A stretch of DNA of 64,000 nt, taken from contig MNCI01037593.1 in assembly GCA_015680685.1 (NCBI GenBank), positions 50,576 to 114,575 of the forward strand, read 5' to 3'. The position numbers and the translations under genes are program-made. The notes below the pieces were generated by a model. It did not search any database, was not told the origin of the DNA, and saw only the letters and a list, made by a program, of their open reading frames with translations. This DNA is from Gnetum montanum. Taxonomy: Eukaryota; Streptophyta; Gnetopsida; Gnetales; Gnetaceae. Positions 11,614 through 23,100 of the stretch are shown here, piece by piece (position 1 is the first letter of the stretch; each line of letters opens with the position of its first letter).

Positions 11614-12252
11614 CTACACACAATTGCTCCTTGTATTTTTGTACGCGATGCATGGAACTCTCTTCTTCTCGATCTTTCCAAATGCATTTTCTTTAGGTAT
11701 ATCTAGGGAAAGATCTTTGATGCCTAGTCTTGCATCGATGGTGCTTAGCCATGCCCTTCCCATAATGATTGGGAAGTCTCCTTTATAGTTCTCCACTTCG
11801 ATTACTAGGAAGTCAATAGGATAAGACCACCCATAAATAATGGTCACAATGTCTTCTACCAGTAGCAATGGAATAATGATGGATTGGTCTACCATATCTA
11901 ATCTACTATTTCTCTTCATGAGAGGAGGTAGGTTCTAGGCAGTGTACATCTCATGAGAAATCAAATTAACATCAGAACCTGAATCGTGAAGAGCCTTGCA
12001 TGGTTCATTCCCAACAATTTGCAAATAAATTAAAGGAATTCCATGATCGGATAATTTCATAGGAAGGTTCCCTACATGAATCCAATTAGACATTGTATGA
12101 GTAAGCATTACAATATGGATCCTTGGCAGAGTTTGGTTTGAAGAAATTGGATATGGAGGAAGAGGCAGGAGCAGGGCTATTAGCCGTGGGTGTAGGTGAA
12201 GCCTTAGGAGAACTATGGGATCAAAAGAAAGGTCTTTTCTTTGATCAGGCAT
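11614..12252 (-). pseudogene. Aspartic protease of element B/D
   Basis: The protease cuts the Gag-Pol polyprotein. The catalytic loop HDSGSDVNLIS keeps the Asp-Ser-Gly triad at about 11975. Upstream is YLQIVGNEPCKAL. The second half (11919-11614) carries LEVVEDI-like and DFLVIEVENYKGDFPIIMGRAWLSTIDARLG, split here by coordinates into a separate frame. A stop near 11935 breaks the frame between the halves. Element C's copy at 23.4-23.75 kb aligns throughout but lacks the triad. Confidence 0.8.
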
Positions 12253-12600
12253 TCAATCCATCTAATTTATGATTGGATTGCAAATTAATAGACCTCATAG
12301 CATTATGTTATTAGGGTTGAGTGGGCAGTTCACCTTGCATTAGTGGAGCAGGCGGTAGCCGTGCAACTGGAGGAGGAGTATGTGCAAGGATAGGAGGAGG
12401 ATAAGGATAAGAGGTAGTATCCCTTCTTTCATGTGGTGAATAAGATCAATAATAATGTAAAGGGTGGTTGTGAGGTTGGAAATTAGAAACATGACTGGAA
12501 GAGTCATGTGGAGACATGGGTTACTACACATGATAACCATATGGATTAGGCTATCGGTAAGGGTACTGTTGGCTTGGCAGTGCCAGCACCCATGATTGTG
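12253..12600 (-). pseudogene. Gag C-terminal fragment of element B/D
   Basis: This low-complexity, proline-rich linker between Gag and protease aligns with element C at 23.76-24.25 kb, including the GGCTATCGGTAAGGGTACTG region. It stops at about 12600, where inserted sequence begins. The matching continuation of Gag resumes at about 15760. Confidence 0.65.
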
Positions 12601-12713
12601 CTTGCTACCTGTTGGCACATTTTGGCCATTTAATGGAGCAGGCTTTGTGAGGTTGTGAAGCTAACATTTCCAATATTTCATTTGGATAAATATTGATAAA
12701 AGAATAAGTTGTT

Positions 12714-12751
12714 AAAATTGGATTTTTACTGTATCGTAAAAATCTAATTTT
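12714..12751. other. Hairpin with 16-bp arms
   Basis: The arm AAAATTGGATTTTTAC (12714-12729) is followed by a 6-base loop and then GTAAAAATCTAATTTT. The arms pair at 15 of 16 positions. It lies near the left edge of the inserted block. Its role is unknown. Confidence 0.7.
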
Positions 12752-13139
12752 TCTGACGGACCCATAAAACCAAGTCGCTGTCCTGTACATAGTTGGACAT
12801 CATGTTTTTTCTGTAATTTATTATGGAAAATACACGGCCACCGCAAGGTCACGGCCAATCCAACAAACATCACTGCAGCCGTTGCTCTACACCGCCACCA
12901 TTGACGTTGCTCGAAATGCTGATTCAGAACAAGCGCAAAAAGTTGTAGGTGATCCCAAGGTGCACCGAAACCCTACACAAAAATGCTACTAGATGAACAC
13001 AAAAAAGCAGGGATGTTAAGAAGCAGTATTGGCCAATCGGGCTGCGTATTTGGACGCGAAGAGGCACCTCCGTTGCAGTGAGCAACTGTGGTAGATTGCG
13101 TTCAGTTCTAGGTTAAAGTGCAACTCTGCCGTGTGAGAG

Positions 13140-13975
13140 GTAGCTTACGTGGACGTGGAGAATAGGAAAAAGGAGTGCGAGAAGCAGCAGGTTGCCCCGC
13201 CTATTTCTACAGAGCTGAATACTGGGTGTCTCTCTTGGATTGCTGATCTCGGCTCCAGTGCGCATGATAACTTGTCCTGCGTTTTGACAATTGGGAATTT
13301 TGGGCAGAGTGAGCAACATAAGCTACTTGCCAAGAAAGGGCCTGCCATTTCTGGGTCTAGGTCTGGTTCTGGTTCTGGTTCTGCCACTGTTAGCTCCTCT
13401 GCAAAAGCCAAGCATTTCTGCTATTTGGGAAGCCAATTCAGACTGATCAGGCCCAGCAGCAGTAGCAGTCTGGTGTGAGTTCTTCGGATGGGCTTGGACA
13501 TACTACAGTGAATGATACCAGTTCACATGGCCTTACAAGAAATAGTTCCATGGATGGAAATCCGGATCATGTGGATAGACTCCAGGGTTCGAGATCTACT
13601 GAAGTGGGTAATTTGTCGGATAATTCTGGGTTGTGGGTTCATCTTTGACAGTAGGCATTCGATTCCCCTGCGGAAAATGCCAGGGCTCAAATTCCATGGT
13701 TGAAGGATAACAACGGCTCTTGCAAGATTTCCGATGAGAATATCTCACATTGTAAGTTTTTGGAGTCGGAGGATGTTGGGCGGACCCTTGATCTATCTCT
13801 GTTCAGCAATTACGATCAGCTGCATAGTAGACTGGCTATCATGTTTGGAATTGAGAATTTAGATTTGTTAAATCGTGTTCTTTACAAAGATGCAATTGGT
13901 GCCGTCAGATATACTGGAAACGAACCAGCTGATTATTGCCGTCATTCTTGCAACCGTTACTTATTATCCGAATAG
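13140..13975 (+). pseudogene. Auxin response factor fragment, ARF10/16 type
   Basis: ARFs are nuclear transcription factors that bind auxin-response elements. Their C-terminal PB1 domain pairs with Aux/IAA repressors. Here the PB1 domain is clear at about 13740-13930: ISHCKFLESEDVGRTLDLS, YDQLHSRLAIMFGIE, NRVLYKDAIGAVRYTGNEP. These blocks match the ARF10/16 clade pattern (ESEDVGRTLDLS, YRDA, GDEP). Upstream, at about 13419, another frame gives FLLFGKPIQTDQ, also typical of that clade, and then a serine-rich middle region. At least one frameshift and several stops break it. The DNA-binding domain is not recognised, so only the 3' half is present. It sits inside a retrotransposon gag, consistent with capture or duplication of a gene piece. 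Clade assignment rests on remembered family patterns. Confidence 0.75.
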
Positions 13976-14239
13976 TAATTTACCAGTATGTGGGTTCAAA
14001 AATAAATAAATAATAATAAAGTGAAGAGAAGATGAAGATGGAATCGGCCCTGATATAAAACTGGGATTACATTCGGGGTGCCACAAATTAAAATGTGAGA
14101 GTACAACTCCACTTATGCATTCGGTTGTATACGCATACATATATTTATATAACAACCCATGCATCAAATCCATGGTTATTATCTCTACTACTATGATATA
14201 AATAACAATAAAATATAATATTGATTTAAAAAGGGAAAT

Positions 14240-15529
14240 TGTTCAACAATTGTTCAAAGTCCTATGTAAATTGAACACTTGTCAATTGAAATGGTGGTTA
14301 TAACCACCACCAAGGCCACTTGTTAACTACAACCTCTTTATCTCCACAATGGCCACTTGTCACTTGCATGGGACACTTGTCACCTACAACTTGTTTATCT
14401 CCATGGTGACCACTTGGCAACTAAATGAAGACACTTGGCAACTACATGAAGACACTTGGCAACTGAATGAAGATACTTGGCCATGGAATAGGACACTTGT
14501 CCATTGTAGCTTTTTTATCTCTATGGTGGTTAAACCACCCAAGATATTTTGTAACTTCCCTACCTACCTTTGAACCCTATAAAAAGGCTTCAGGGGTCAA
14601 GGAGGAAAAAGAGAATCACTTAAGGTCTCACACATCACACTTGGGATCTTGGAAGATTTGTAAAGAAGATTGCTTGTAAGATGGCTTGCTAGAGTAAAGA
14701 TTTCAACCTCTTTGTCATAGTCCTGTGAGTTATGTTTTATTTTTGTTTTGTTTAAATTGTTTAGCTAGTGGTTTAGATAGTATCATCCTTGGCAAGTAAT
14801 TTTGGGATTTTTAGATTGCTCTTACTGTTCTTATTGCCCGATAGAAATTTCTATTAAGATTTTGCCATAGAAGCACTTGTGTTTAAAAGCCTTAAAAGCA
14901 TTTTAGTAGTAAATTTCGTTATTGTGCAATGTGTGGGAACTGCTATTGGGATTGTTGTAAGAGAGCCTCTGTTTGTAGTCACCACGTTGAACAATTCAGT
15001 AGTCGAGAGGGTTCAGAAAATCTTTGGTATTTTGATGGGACCAGAATAGCTTCTTTTTATCTTTAAAGTGAATTCTCGTGGTATTTCAATCAGAAATTGT
15101 CAAGTCTTTTAAAGGTTCTGTTTGAATGCAATCGTTGACATCTATTATCTAGTCAAAATGGAGTCTCGTACGTGGTAGTTTACGCAGCAATTTTTGGTAG
15201 CATAGTAGGATTGTCTTGAAGATATTGCTTGTTTGAGCCTTGGAAGTTTGAACAATTCGTAGATATTGAATTTGGGATAGCTTTATTGCGAAGTGTTTAC
15301 TCGTGTCATTTTACCTTGTTTAAATATTTGAGGTCTACACAAATCTGCTTTCTTTTCTTTTCTGCTTATTTCCATCGAATCTTGCTCTATTTCTAGTTTT
15401 CTTGTGGAACTATCTCTTTCTCTGGGGAAAATTAGGAGTAGATTGCGGAGTTGTGCTCAAATGTTTTTGCAAAATTTTATTTGTTACAAGTAGGTATTAT
15501 AAGGACCGCGTAGGCTAGGTAGTTGAACA
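14240..15529 (+). mobile_element. Solo LTR, unrelated to the neighbouring families
   Basis: The block starts TGTTCAAC and ends GTTGAACA, a perfect 8-bp terminal inverted repeat with TG and CA ends. It is flanked on both sides by AAAT (14236-14239 and 15530-15533), a possible 4-bp target duplication. A TATA box (CTATAAAAAGG) lies near 14577. No internal retrotransposon region is attached, so it is a solo LTR left after recombination. The orientation is taken from the TATA box. The family is not identified. Confidence 0.7.
14411..14480 (+). repeat. 21-bp tandem repeat in the solo LTR
   Basis: Three units starting CACTTGGCAACT at 14411, 14432 and 14453, and a partial fourth at 14474, follow at exactly 21 bases. 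They lie upstream of the TATA box. Related ACTTGTCAC and ACTTGTTAAC motifs are scattered over 14270-14400. They resemble a promoter-proximal array. Confidence 0.75.
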
Positions 15530-15757
15530 AAATAGGAAATTTTCAACAACTCACAGTACTTGGCAAAGTTGGCTGAATCTCTTTAAAGTAAGTCATTTGT
15601 AGTTTACACACAACGCAATCGTTACATTTCACACAACCGCATGCCACAACAGCACACACACATACTCACATTAACTACTGAGTTTATTTGGAGGTATCTG
15701 GGCCTTGGTGTTGCCAGAGACCAGTAGGCACCTAAATTCTGTTCAAGGACACTCGTT

Positions 15758-16800
15758 GGCGGTCGCGTCCCAAACGGTTGCCAATACTACCATTATTGAT
15801 ACTATTCATATGATTGTGGTGGAGCTCCACTTGGATAATATGTTTGTTGCTGGTGGAACTACTTGAGATTACCTTGAGAATAAGGTAACCTTCTAGATGT
15901 TTGCCTTTGTATAAATCGTGGATGTAAGGAATACACCCTAAACTCCAATATATGTGACACAAGGGGGAAACATCCCTTAGGATGTTCGTACTAACAGACG
16001 TCACACACATGATCATCATCTGATTCACTGTTTACAACCTTTTCTATTGCAGTAATCTTGCCCTTACCTTTGTAATCTTGCCTCTTACGCTCACACTCAC
16101 CACTTTATTTTTTGGACTCCTCAATAATTTTGAGAATAGCTTGGAATCTATTATCCATGGAGTCCTGTAATTGATCAACCTTGGCTATAAGTTCAAATTA
16201 GAATTATTAAAGTCGAAAGGCTTTCTTATTCATCCCGTCATTAAATATGGACTCGTCCTCACTATCACAGAATGGAAGGATCATGGTTGTACTCCTCTAC
16301 ACTTTCTCTTTTTCTTAGTTTGTCCTCCTATTTAGCTACCTACTCTATTAGTCTTTGTGTTTGATGGGCACTTAGTTCTGATAGCTACCCTTAGGCATAG
16401 ACACGAAGGCTTTTCCTTGCTCCATTATGAAGCCCATCTACAATGTGGTGAAGTTGAACCAATTGAGAATAACCATGGCTAGGACATTTGTGCATCAAGG
16501 CATAGTATCGACCAATTGCGGCATCCAAGGGTTCATGTGTTTCTTGTTTTCACCCTTGGAATTTTCTTCCTTAAGTTGGACATTCTGGAGTATGTTTGAT
16601 ACTTATCATTGAACATCTTAAGCATGGTACTCCATCATCTGATAGATTTTGGCTCTAAGGACTGATACCAGTTCTCTGCCTCTTTGATGAGTGTCCTTGG
16701 GAACAACTTTAATTTCTACCACTTGTTTTCTATGGTTTGCAAGGTACATGCATCTTGGAAAGCTTGAAGATGATTTTGCAAATTAGAGTTATATCCTCCT
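15758..16800 (-). pseudogene. Gag middle part of element B/D
   Basis: This resumes the Gag of B/D after the inserted block. A zinc knuckle near 16010-15975 reads C-D-V-C, a stop, then YEHPKGC. Element C has the same motif with a stop at the identical position (near 24455). The Gag core lies at about 16800-16420. It ends abruptly at 16800 against the 3' LTR of element C. The missing N-terminal part of Gag is found at 27165-28017, on the other side of C. Confidence 0.75.
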
Positions 16801-17697
16801 TGATGAGCAACGAGGTACCCATACATCCAACCATACGAATCACGGGCGTTCACGCGTGACTTGGTCGAATTCCATAGACTACAAGCACATGCATAGACTG
16901 AACCCTAGCCAATAAAACATTAGTTAGAATGGTTGTTGTCTTCCCAACCTCACTTGTGATATTCTAAAGCGATGGTTAAGTGAGATTGAGGTAAATGATT
17001 TTTATTGGTTTTCATTTTTTATCTTTTAAGGTCTAATTATTTAATTATAGAAAATGAAAGGTTACATAATTTATAATTGTTCTACTCTATTGCTTAACTC
17101 TCCCTAGCATAAGCAACCAATCCCATCTTCCATGCACATCCTGAGCATACCCTAACCACTGCTGAGTTACTAGATGTTAAGCGTCACTGGGTTATCAAGT
17201 GTTTGATATATGTTCGAGATGGTCGTGCCTATGGTTCTGATAAAATATAAAAGGAAAATAATAGTAAAGTGATAACAATAAAAGATTCTAAAATTATCAA
17301 AGCATTGAAATATTAAACTATTAAAATGCTTAAGTGATTAAGTCCAAATGCTACAAGGAATGCTCAAAAAGATCATCTTTATTGTCGGTCACGCTAATGA
17401 GCTCAGGTACATTAGTGCTCGAATAAAGATTCGTACACCTTTCTCACACCTGTTGTGGGCACTTGGAAAATATTCTAACTCTTATGGGAAAAAATTGCAA
17501 GAGTTTCACCACAACTATTTCAAAATATGCCATAAATGTGGCAGTTGCACACATATTTATAGCTAGAGATAGACTCTGCGTTAACGAGGTCGCATTAACG
17601 CATGGACGGATATGTCGATGAGGTCACGTCACCATGGCCATGTTAACGGGGCTTCATTAATGCGGCCTAGTTGACGTATTGATTGAACACTTCATCA
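16801..17697 (-). mobile_element. 3' LTR of element C
   Basis: The plus strand starts TGATGAGCAACGAGG and ends CACTTCATCA. It aligns along 735 bases with the LTR at 26429-27162. A TATA box lies at 17554-17561. The U3 part beyond it has repeated TTAACG and CGCATTAACGC motifs (about 17578-17680), a different palindrome set from LTRs A, B and D. Confidence 0.85.
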
Positions 17698-17709
17698 TAG
17701 CCCCACAAC
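17698..17709 (-). promoter_or_regulatory. Polypurine tract of element C
   Basis: The minus strand reads GTTGTGGGGCTA directly before the LTR start TGATGAAG. The position and composition match the tract of B/D at 6449. Confidence 0.65.
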
Positions 17710-17844
17710 TATGTGGAAACTCATCATTGAGTTTATTACAATTTGGAAGGTATGAAGTTATTACAGCACACATGACGAAACACATCTACATAAACACTGA
17801 CTCTATTGACATACCAAGTGCCCATGTGTATAGAAAAAAATAAA

Positions 17845-19560
17845 TTACAAAATTGTGGTGTTTAGAGAAAAAATTGAACACCCTGATAGCAATGGATTTT
17901 CCATCCTACCAAAAAATGCCAAAGTTATTAGAGAAGGCCATACCATCTCTAGTGGTGGTGGTTCAGACAGGCCTTCACTAGCTTCCAGTGTATGTGGCAT
18001 TTGTGGCGTTGATGATAGTTTCCCTGTTCCCACCAGTCGGTCCAACAACTCTTCATGTTGGGTTGCATTGATTCTGCTACGTGAAGTTCATATGGACGTC
18101 TGTACATCTCCAAGTCCATGTACATTTAGTACAGGTTCCGTAGGTGCATTAAGGGCTATAGCAATTATGTCAGCAACCACTTCAACTGCAACTTCTTATC
18201 CTTGGTGTTGCATTACTTGGATAGTTACCCCGTCTTCATCCTCCAAGTACACCGAAAAAGTAGCAGCATTTATTGAGATTTTAGAAAATAATTGTTGGGT
18301 GGACACTATTACTTCTCGAACACTAGGGTCAGTTCTATCAGGTACTTGCGTTCAGGCAACAAAAAACATCAGCCTTGCTCTCTCTAGTAGAATCATCGAT
18401 CAAGCCACTTGTTTAAGATGGCTCATCATAGGGTGATAGACTGAAGGGTATTCTCCTCCACTAGTTCCTATTGATTGCTCTTATTGGATCAAGAGCAATT
18501 GTAAGATCTTTTGTATGTGTTTTGCGATTGTCTACAAGGCCAACCTTGTTGTTTAGGCAGGCGATGGAGGTGGTTGTTGCTCTTCCTTGAGTTGTGTTGT
18601 GGCCGAAGTATTGTCCTTTATCATCTCTTGCCATGAGGAAATTGGGGTGTGACGAAGTGTGTCATTGGCATATCATGCTATCTCTACCCATTTGCACAAT
18701 TTTTTAATTAGGCAGGGAAAGAGTAAAGCTCACCTTCCACATTCATTTTCAGCAAATCTCTTCTTAATCTCTAGGAAAAGCATATATGGAAGGTTGATGG
18801 GGAACTTTCTTCTTAGAGAGAAACATGCACAAGTAGAGAAGGCAATGATCTTGCTGAGTCTTATTGTTGGATTCAAGTGGTAAGATGAAATTTTTGAATA
18901 AACCCTCTCTGCAGTGGTTAGGGTGCCAAACTCCTTGCATTCTACCCCATAGCACCACCTGATTCACTCCCCTTTTACCTTAGGGTTTGCTTGTTTGGGA
19001 AGCTATTCCACATCAACTCTAGTCTCTGGTAACCCCAGAGCTTATGCAATTGCTTTGGTAGAGTAAGAGGCATGAATGTATTTGATTCTTACTCTAGACC
19101 TTGGTTGCTGATTCATCCAAAAGAGGTAAGTTTCTGCTAGGTACCATTCACCACTGGCTGTGATGATTGGTCACATAGGAGAATTTTGCAATTGGGTTTT
19201 GACTTCTTCTAGTGCATTCTCTAGAAACAGTTCGAAGTTCAACTCTGGAAGGACCATTCATTGTAGTTCCATCAACTTAATAGCATTGATACAAGCTTGG
19301 GTTAGGGTGACCTCAAGCTATGGCGCTACCACCGGATTTTCGTCCCTTCGCTATTATTTGCTAGGAACATCCTCTTCAGGAATCTGAGTAATAGATTCCA
19401 CGTTAGGTTCTTCACAGAGGAGGCTAGTTACATGTGAGTCCTCCACACATGCTCTGGAGGTTGTGTGCCTCATCCTCTTCTCATTCTTAGTCGCTTGTCC
19501 CTTGGTTGGGACAGTCCTTCTCCCCTTGGATGCCTCAGTTTGGGTGCCATTTGTAGTCAT
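17845..19560 (-). pseudogene. Env-like / plant transposon ORF of element C, degenerate
   Basis: This is a sense-strand ORF between pol and the 3' LTR, the place where Athila elements carry an env-like gene. It starts with Met at 19560 (MTTNGTQTEASKGRR), a basic N-terminus. The middle carries a block resembling the putative plant transposon protein domain: STKAIA-stop-ALGLPETR, SSYHLNPTIRLSKIIAF, LFLEIKKRFAEN and LLFPCLIKKLCKW. The C-terminal part near 18050-17850 is PPPLEMVWPSLITLAFF. Several stops and at least two frameshifts disrupt it. No clear signal peptide or membrane anchor is seen. Assignment to the domain is by pattern, not alignment. B/D lacks this ORF. Confidence 0.55.
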
Positions 19561-20200
19561 AGCATAACCATGAATTTAAATGTGTATAAGTTTCTCAAAA
19601 TGGTAATCATACACCTTCTCATTTTTCCCAAGCTATGACAATGTCACATGCATCCTATTAGGTTCCCCAGAGTATAGTTGAGGGGTTAGAAAAAATAATA
19701 AGACATGAGTTGCAATTTATAATGTTGTTTTTATTTTTTCTTGTTTGTCCCCTAAGAGGTGTTAAGTCTTTGATAAGTATAATAATTATAGACCTCACCC
19801 CCCACGATGAAGAGCATACCTCTAATTGTGAAAGGATTGAAAGAATGGTTGGACTGGGACATGCGGTGGAAATGTTTTTTTCTCGGAAAAAATTGTTGGC
19901 ATAGAGAAATGGAAAAGCTCCCCTAGTGTTGTGAACAAATGGACAAATTCTAAAGGCGCAACGGTAGTATATATAGTATTTTTGCCATGCGTCGACGAGG
20001 CTGCGTAAACAAGGCTATGTAAATGCAGAGGGATGTGTATACGGGGCCTAGTTGACGCAATTATGTAGTGAATGTTGACCTGCATTGACCGTTGAAGAAA
20101 AAGTCCGAAGTTGTGAATTGGAGCACAACATGGGGGTGATTCGAGGTCGTAGAGACCAGAGAATAGTATTAGTGAAAGAGGAAGGAAGATTGTAACTAGA
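19561..20200. other. Spacer of element C with an LTR-like fragment
   Basis: About 19880-20084 resembles the U3 end of LTR C: a TATATATAG stretch followed by a GC-rich block, then CGGGGCCTAGTTGACGCAATT, which parallels 17660-17680. It may be a fragment of another copy. A G-rich minus-strand run (CGTGGGGGGTGAGG, near 19800) resembles a polypurine tract. No complete LTR can be drawn. Confidence 0.4.
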
Positions 20201-21700
20201 AGAAGATTCAAAATGAGGAGAATATCATAGTATGGAACTTTGTGGATGAGGGACCATGCGATGGGTAGCACAGAAACGATTGACCAACCATATCAAGGGG
20301 ATAGGAGATTAACAAACAAAACCAGAGGATATGCAAGTGGTTTCTCCCCATAGTAGGCAGTAGCCTCAGTAGCCCTTGCATATTGTCAACATAGACGTTC
20401 ATGGGTGCTGTAGTTAATTAATGATGACTGCGAGTTAATACCAAAATCCATGAGAACCAGTTGAAGAATTAGAAGTTCTAGTAGAGCACGATAGGCATTC
20501 AAGATATAGAACTAGCAGTGAGGTGAATAATCTGAAACAAATGATGAAGAGAAGAGGGAGTGAGATGGAATTCCTAATGTTGGTCACATGAAATCCCTTG
20601 TGAAGTATGTAATTAAGTGACTTAGTAGGATTCGTCCTTAGTCCAGACCCAAAACCAACCATGTTCAGTGACATCACATTAACATTCAAAGACTAGTCCA
20701 TCCCCTTGGGGCACAAGAATGCTCCCACAAACAACCACTACTCCAACATGAGCGAGTAAGAGGAAGTGAAATAGGGGTTGAGTTAGAGGGGACAAAGCAA
20801 GTTCCATAACTAGTGCTTGTAGGCCATTAGAGGCAGTCTAAGAGGTATGCTTTGAATTCCCATGTGTTTATTTTTTTTATCTATGAGAACCACAGTAGGA
20901 AAAGACCCATGTGTTTTTGCATGCATTTGGCCAAGGGGTGTGCTTTGAATCCTCATTGTTTTTTTTTGAGTGATGAGGACCACACCATGCAAGGATAAAT
21001 TGCCGTGTAACTTTCAGTCAAGAGAGGATATGGAGTCATAAGAAGTCTGTGAGTACACACACTTGCATGCAAGGGAATAGAAAAGCACGAAGAATGTTGC
21101 ATTCCCCTTGAATTCAAACCCTATTCAAACCATTGGATCTTTCTCAAGTTTGGAAACTACGCAAGTCATGAATTAATTAAAGTTGTTTTTAATTGAAAGG
21201 GATTGCATGTTTCTAGAATAAGGAAAACCATGGAGTGGATGGATGGGTGGATGATGTGGACTCATTGCTTATTACATGAAGTGAGTTCAATATGACTACC
21301 TAGAACAACAATGTAAATGCGGGAGCTACATATAATAGGTGGACCATATCATGCAACCCATCGCAAAGAGAAACAACTACACCAATACATCTTGTGACAA
21401 TAAGATGGCTTATTAATGAAAAGTATAAAATAACTAGAAGATAAGCGCGCACGCGCACACACACACACATAAATCAAAAAATAAATAGATAAGTAAATAA
21501 AGAAAGAAAAAGTAAGCAAAAATGGCAAACGTATGAAAAATGTTGTAAAACAAAAACTTGCAAAAACAACTGAGGAGCCAGTATTATTGGTTAGGATGGA
21601 AGGTGATCTCTCCCACGACTAAGTTGAGAGGAGGAGATTCAAAAATTGGAACGAGGTTGACTGTTTGATGAGAGGGTAGTGGCATTGGTCTGTTGGAGTT
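20201..21700 (-). other. Non-coding 3' region of element C
   Basis: It aligns in blocks with 7.1-8.5 kb of element B/D, including the CAAGTGGxTxCTCCCC block and the duplicated GTGTGCTTTGAAT block (20840-20990). No open frame is conserved between the two copies, which argues against a gene. Confidence 0.55.
21445..21470. repeat. GC/CA dinucleotide microsatellite
   Basis: A run of GCGCGCACGCGC is followed by about eight CA units. It is absent from the aligned part of B/D, so it arose after the copies separated. Confidence 0.85.
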
Positions 21701-21719
21701 TGTGGAAGGATTTTAATTA

Positions 21720-22900
21720 TTACGTATTAACTAACTGTGTTTTGGTGGGATGCTCAAGTTTGTGTATAAGCAAGGCCTCGAACAGAAAGGTTTCAGAAAT
21801 AATATAAGATCCCTCCCATAGTGTTTGAAACTTAGTATGTTTTAGTACATGTGTGGGGTTCCAGTAGAGTACCTTATCTCCATGTTGAAATGTTACCTCT
21901 TGAATCCTAAGATCATAATGTTTTTAATTATAGGCATTGTGTATCTCATTTGATGATAGGACTACTAGTTGATTTTCATCTAGCACATTCAAGTTGATGA
22001 GTTGTTCTCGTTGTGCTAGTGATAAGTCAAGATCTAAGTCATTGGTGGTAGATAGTGTTTGGAGTTCTGCCTAAACTGAAAGTTTTGGTAGTTTCCCATA
22101 CACTAACTCACAAGGAGAGTAGCCTATAGGAAGTTTCCATGTGGAGTGATAGGCCTAGGGGGCATTGTTAAGTTTTGTGCTCTAATCCCTCCTATATTTG
22201 CTAATGGTCCTAGTTAGGATTTTGGTAATCTCCCTATTGGTGACTTTGGCTTGCCCATTAGCTTGGGGGTGATAAGATGTTGTAAATTTATGTACAACCC
22301 CCTAGTGTTGCATAAGTTTACGAAAAGTAGTACCCATGAAATGAGTTCCATTGTCTGAAATGAGTGCACATGGCATCCCAAACCTATTCACGATTTGCTA
22401 TTGGACAAACCATGCAGCTATGTTTGAGGAATAGTCGGTGACAACTATTGCCTATACCCACTTAGTACAGTAGTCTATAGTGATGATGATGTACACCTTC
22501 CCATTGAACATGGGTGTGATGGGACCCATGAAGTCAATGCCCCAAATATCGAAGGGTTCTAATGGTTGGATCCACTGTTGGGGTCCCTCCATTTGTGCAG
22601 TCATCCCACCATCTCTCTAACATCGTTCACAGGAGCGAGTGAACCATTGTAAATCTCTAAAGACTATGGGCCAGTAATATCTCATAAGCAGAATCTTAAT
22701 GGCCGTGTGTCATCCAGGATAGTGGCCTTCAAAAGGGCCCTTATGAGCATCCTAGAGGACACATAGTGTATCACATCAGGGATGCACCATCGAACCAAGC
22801 CATTTGCACACACCTTGTAAATGTGTCCATTAATTTCCATGAAGTGCTTGGCCTTGTGAAGAAACTGCTTCTTCTTTCGATGATCCCACTCTTTTGGTAA
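21720..22900 (-). pseudogene. Integrase of element C
   Basis: The core reads RFGMPCALISDNGTHF and keeps the second catalytic Asp. It then reads YHPQANGQAKVTNREI, where the catalytic Glu has become Lys. The first Asp block (IDFMGPITPMFNGK) lies near 22530. The zinc-binding domain is at about 22870-22620. C and B/D have lost different catalytic residues, which shows independent decay. Confidence 0.8.
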
Positions 22901-22903
22901 TTC

Positions 22904-23100
22904 TTATGTTGAGAGATAGGTAAGGATGTTGTTGAACCTAGTTGATCCTATGGACGTCTCTTTAGCGATTGCTCCAAAAAAGAGGAGTTTGCCTAGAAAT
23001 TGATCGGAGAGTGGCTTCTTCTCCTCTACATGATCCCATTGTAACTGAGATAAGTGATCAGCAACCAAATTCTCAGTTCCCTTCCTATCTATAAGGCCCT
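22904..23100 (-). pseudogene. RNase H end of element C, with RT deletion junction
   Basis: The end of RNase H (TENLVADHLSQLQWD) is followed directly by sequence that lies upstream of RT in B/D. The junction is near 23090-23100. About 1.53 kb, equivalent to about 9918-11445 of B/D, is missing. The deletion removes all of RT and most of RNase H. Confidence 0.8.

Larger units (their letters stand above)
12601..15757. mobile_element. Composite insertion in gag of B/D (ARF fragment plus solo LTR)
   Basis: Sequence absent from the homologous gag of element C interrupts the alignment here. It holds a hairpin, an ARF-related pseudogene and a complete solo LTR. The edges are placed by comparison with C at about 24240-24290 and are uncertain by some 20 bases. 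No terminal repeats or target duplication for the whole block were found. It may be several successive insertions. The last 230 bases (15530-15757) have higher GC and no recognised feature. Confidence 0.6.

Noticed and set aside
13650-13700. miR160 target site in the ARF fragment
   Set aside because: The stretch around ATGCCAGGGCTCAA is at the expected place relative to PB1, but too many positions differ from the known target to claim it.
17855-18436. 193-codon plus-strand open frame
   Set aside because: It is the reverse-strand shadow of the env-like ORF of element C. Its composition is that of an antisense frame, and it has no counterpart elsewhere.
19880-20084. A complete LTR of a third Athila-type element
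   Set aside because: Only the U3-like block is recognisable. No LTR edge, primer site or GAGGTACCC block was found.
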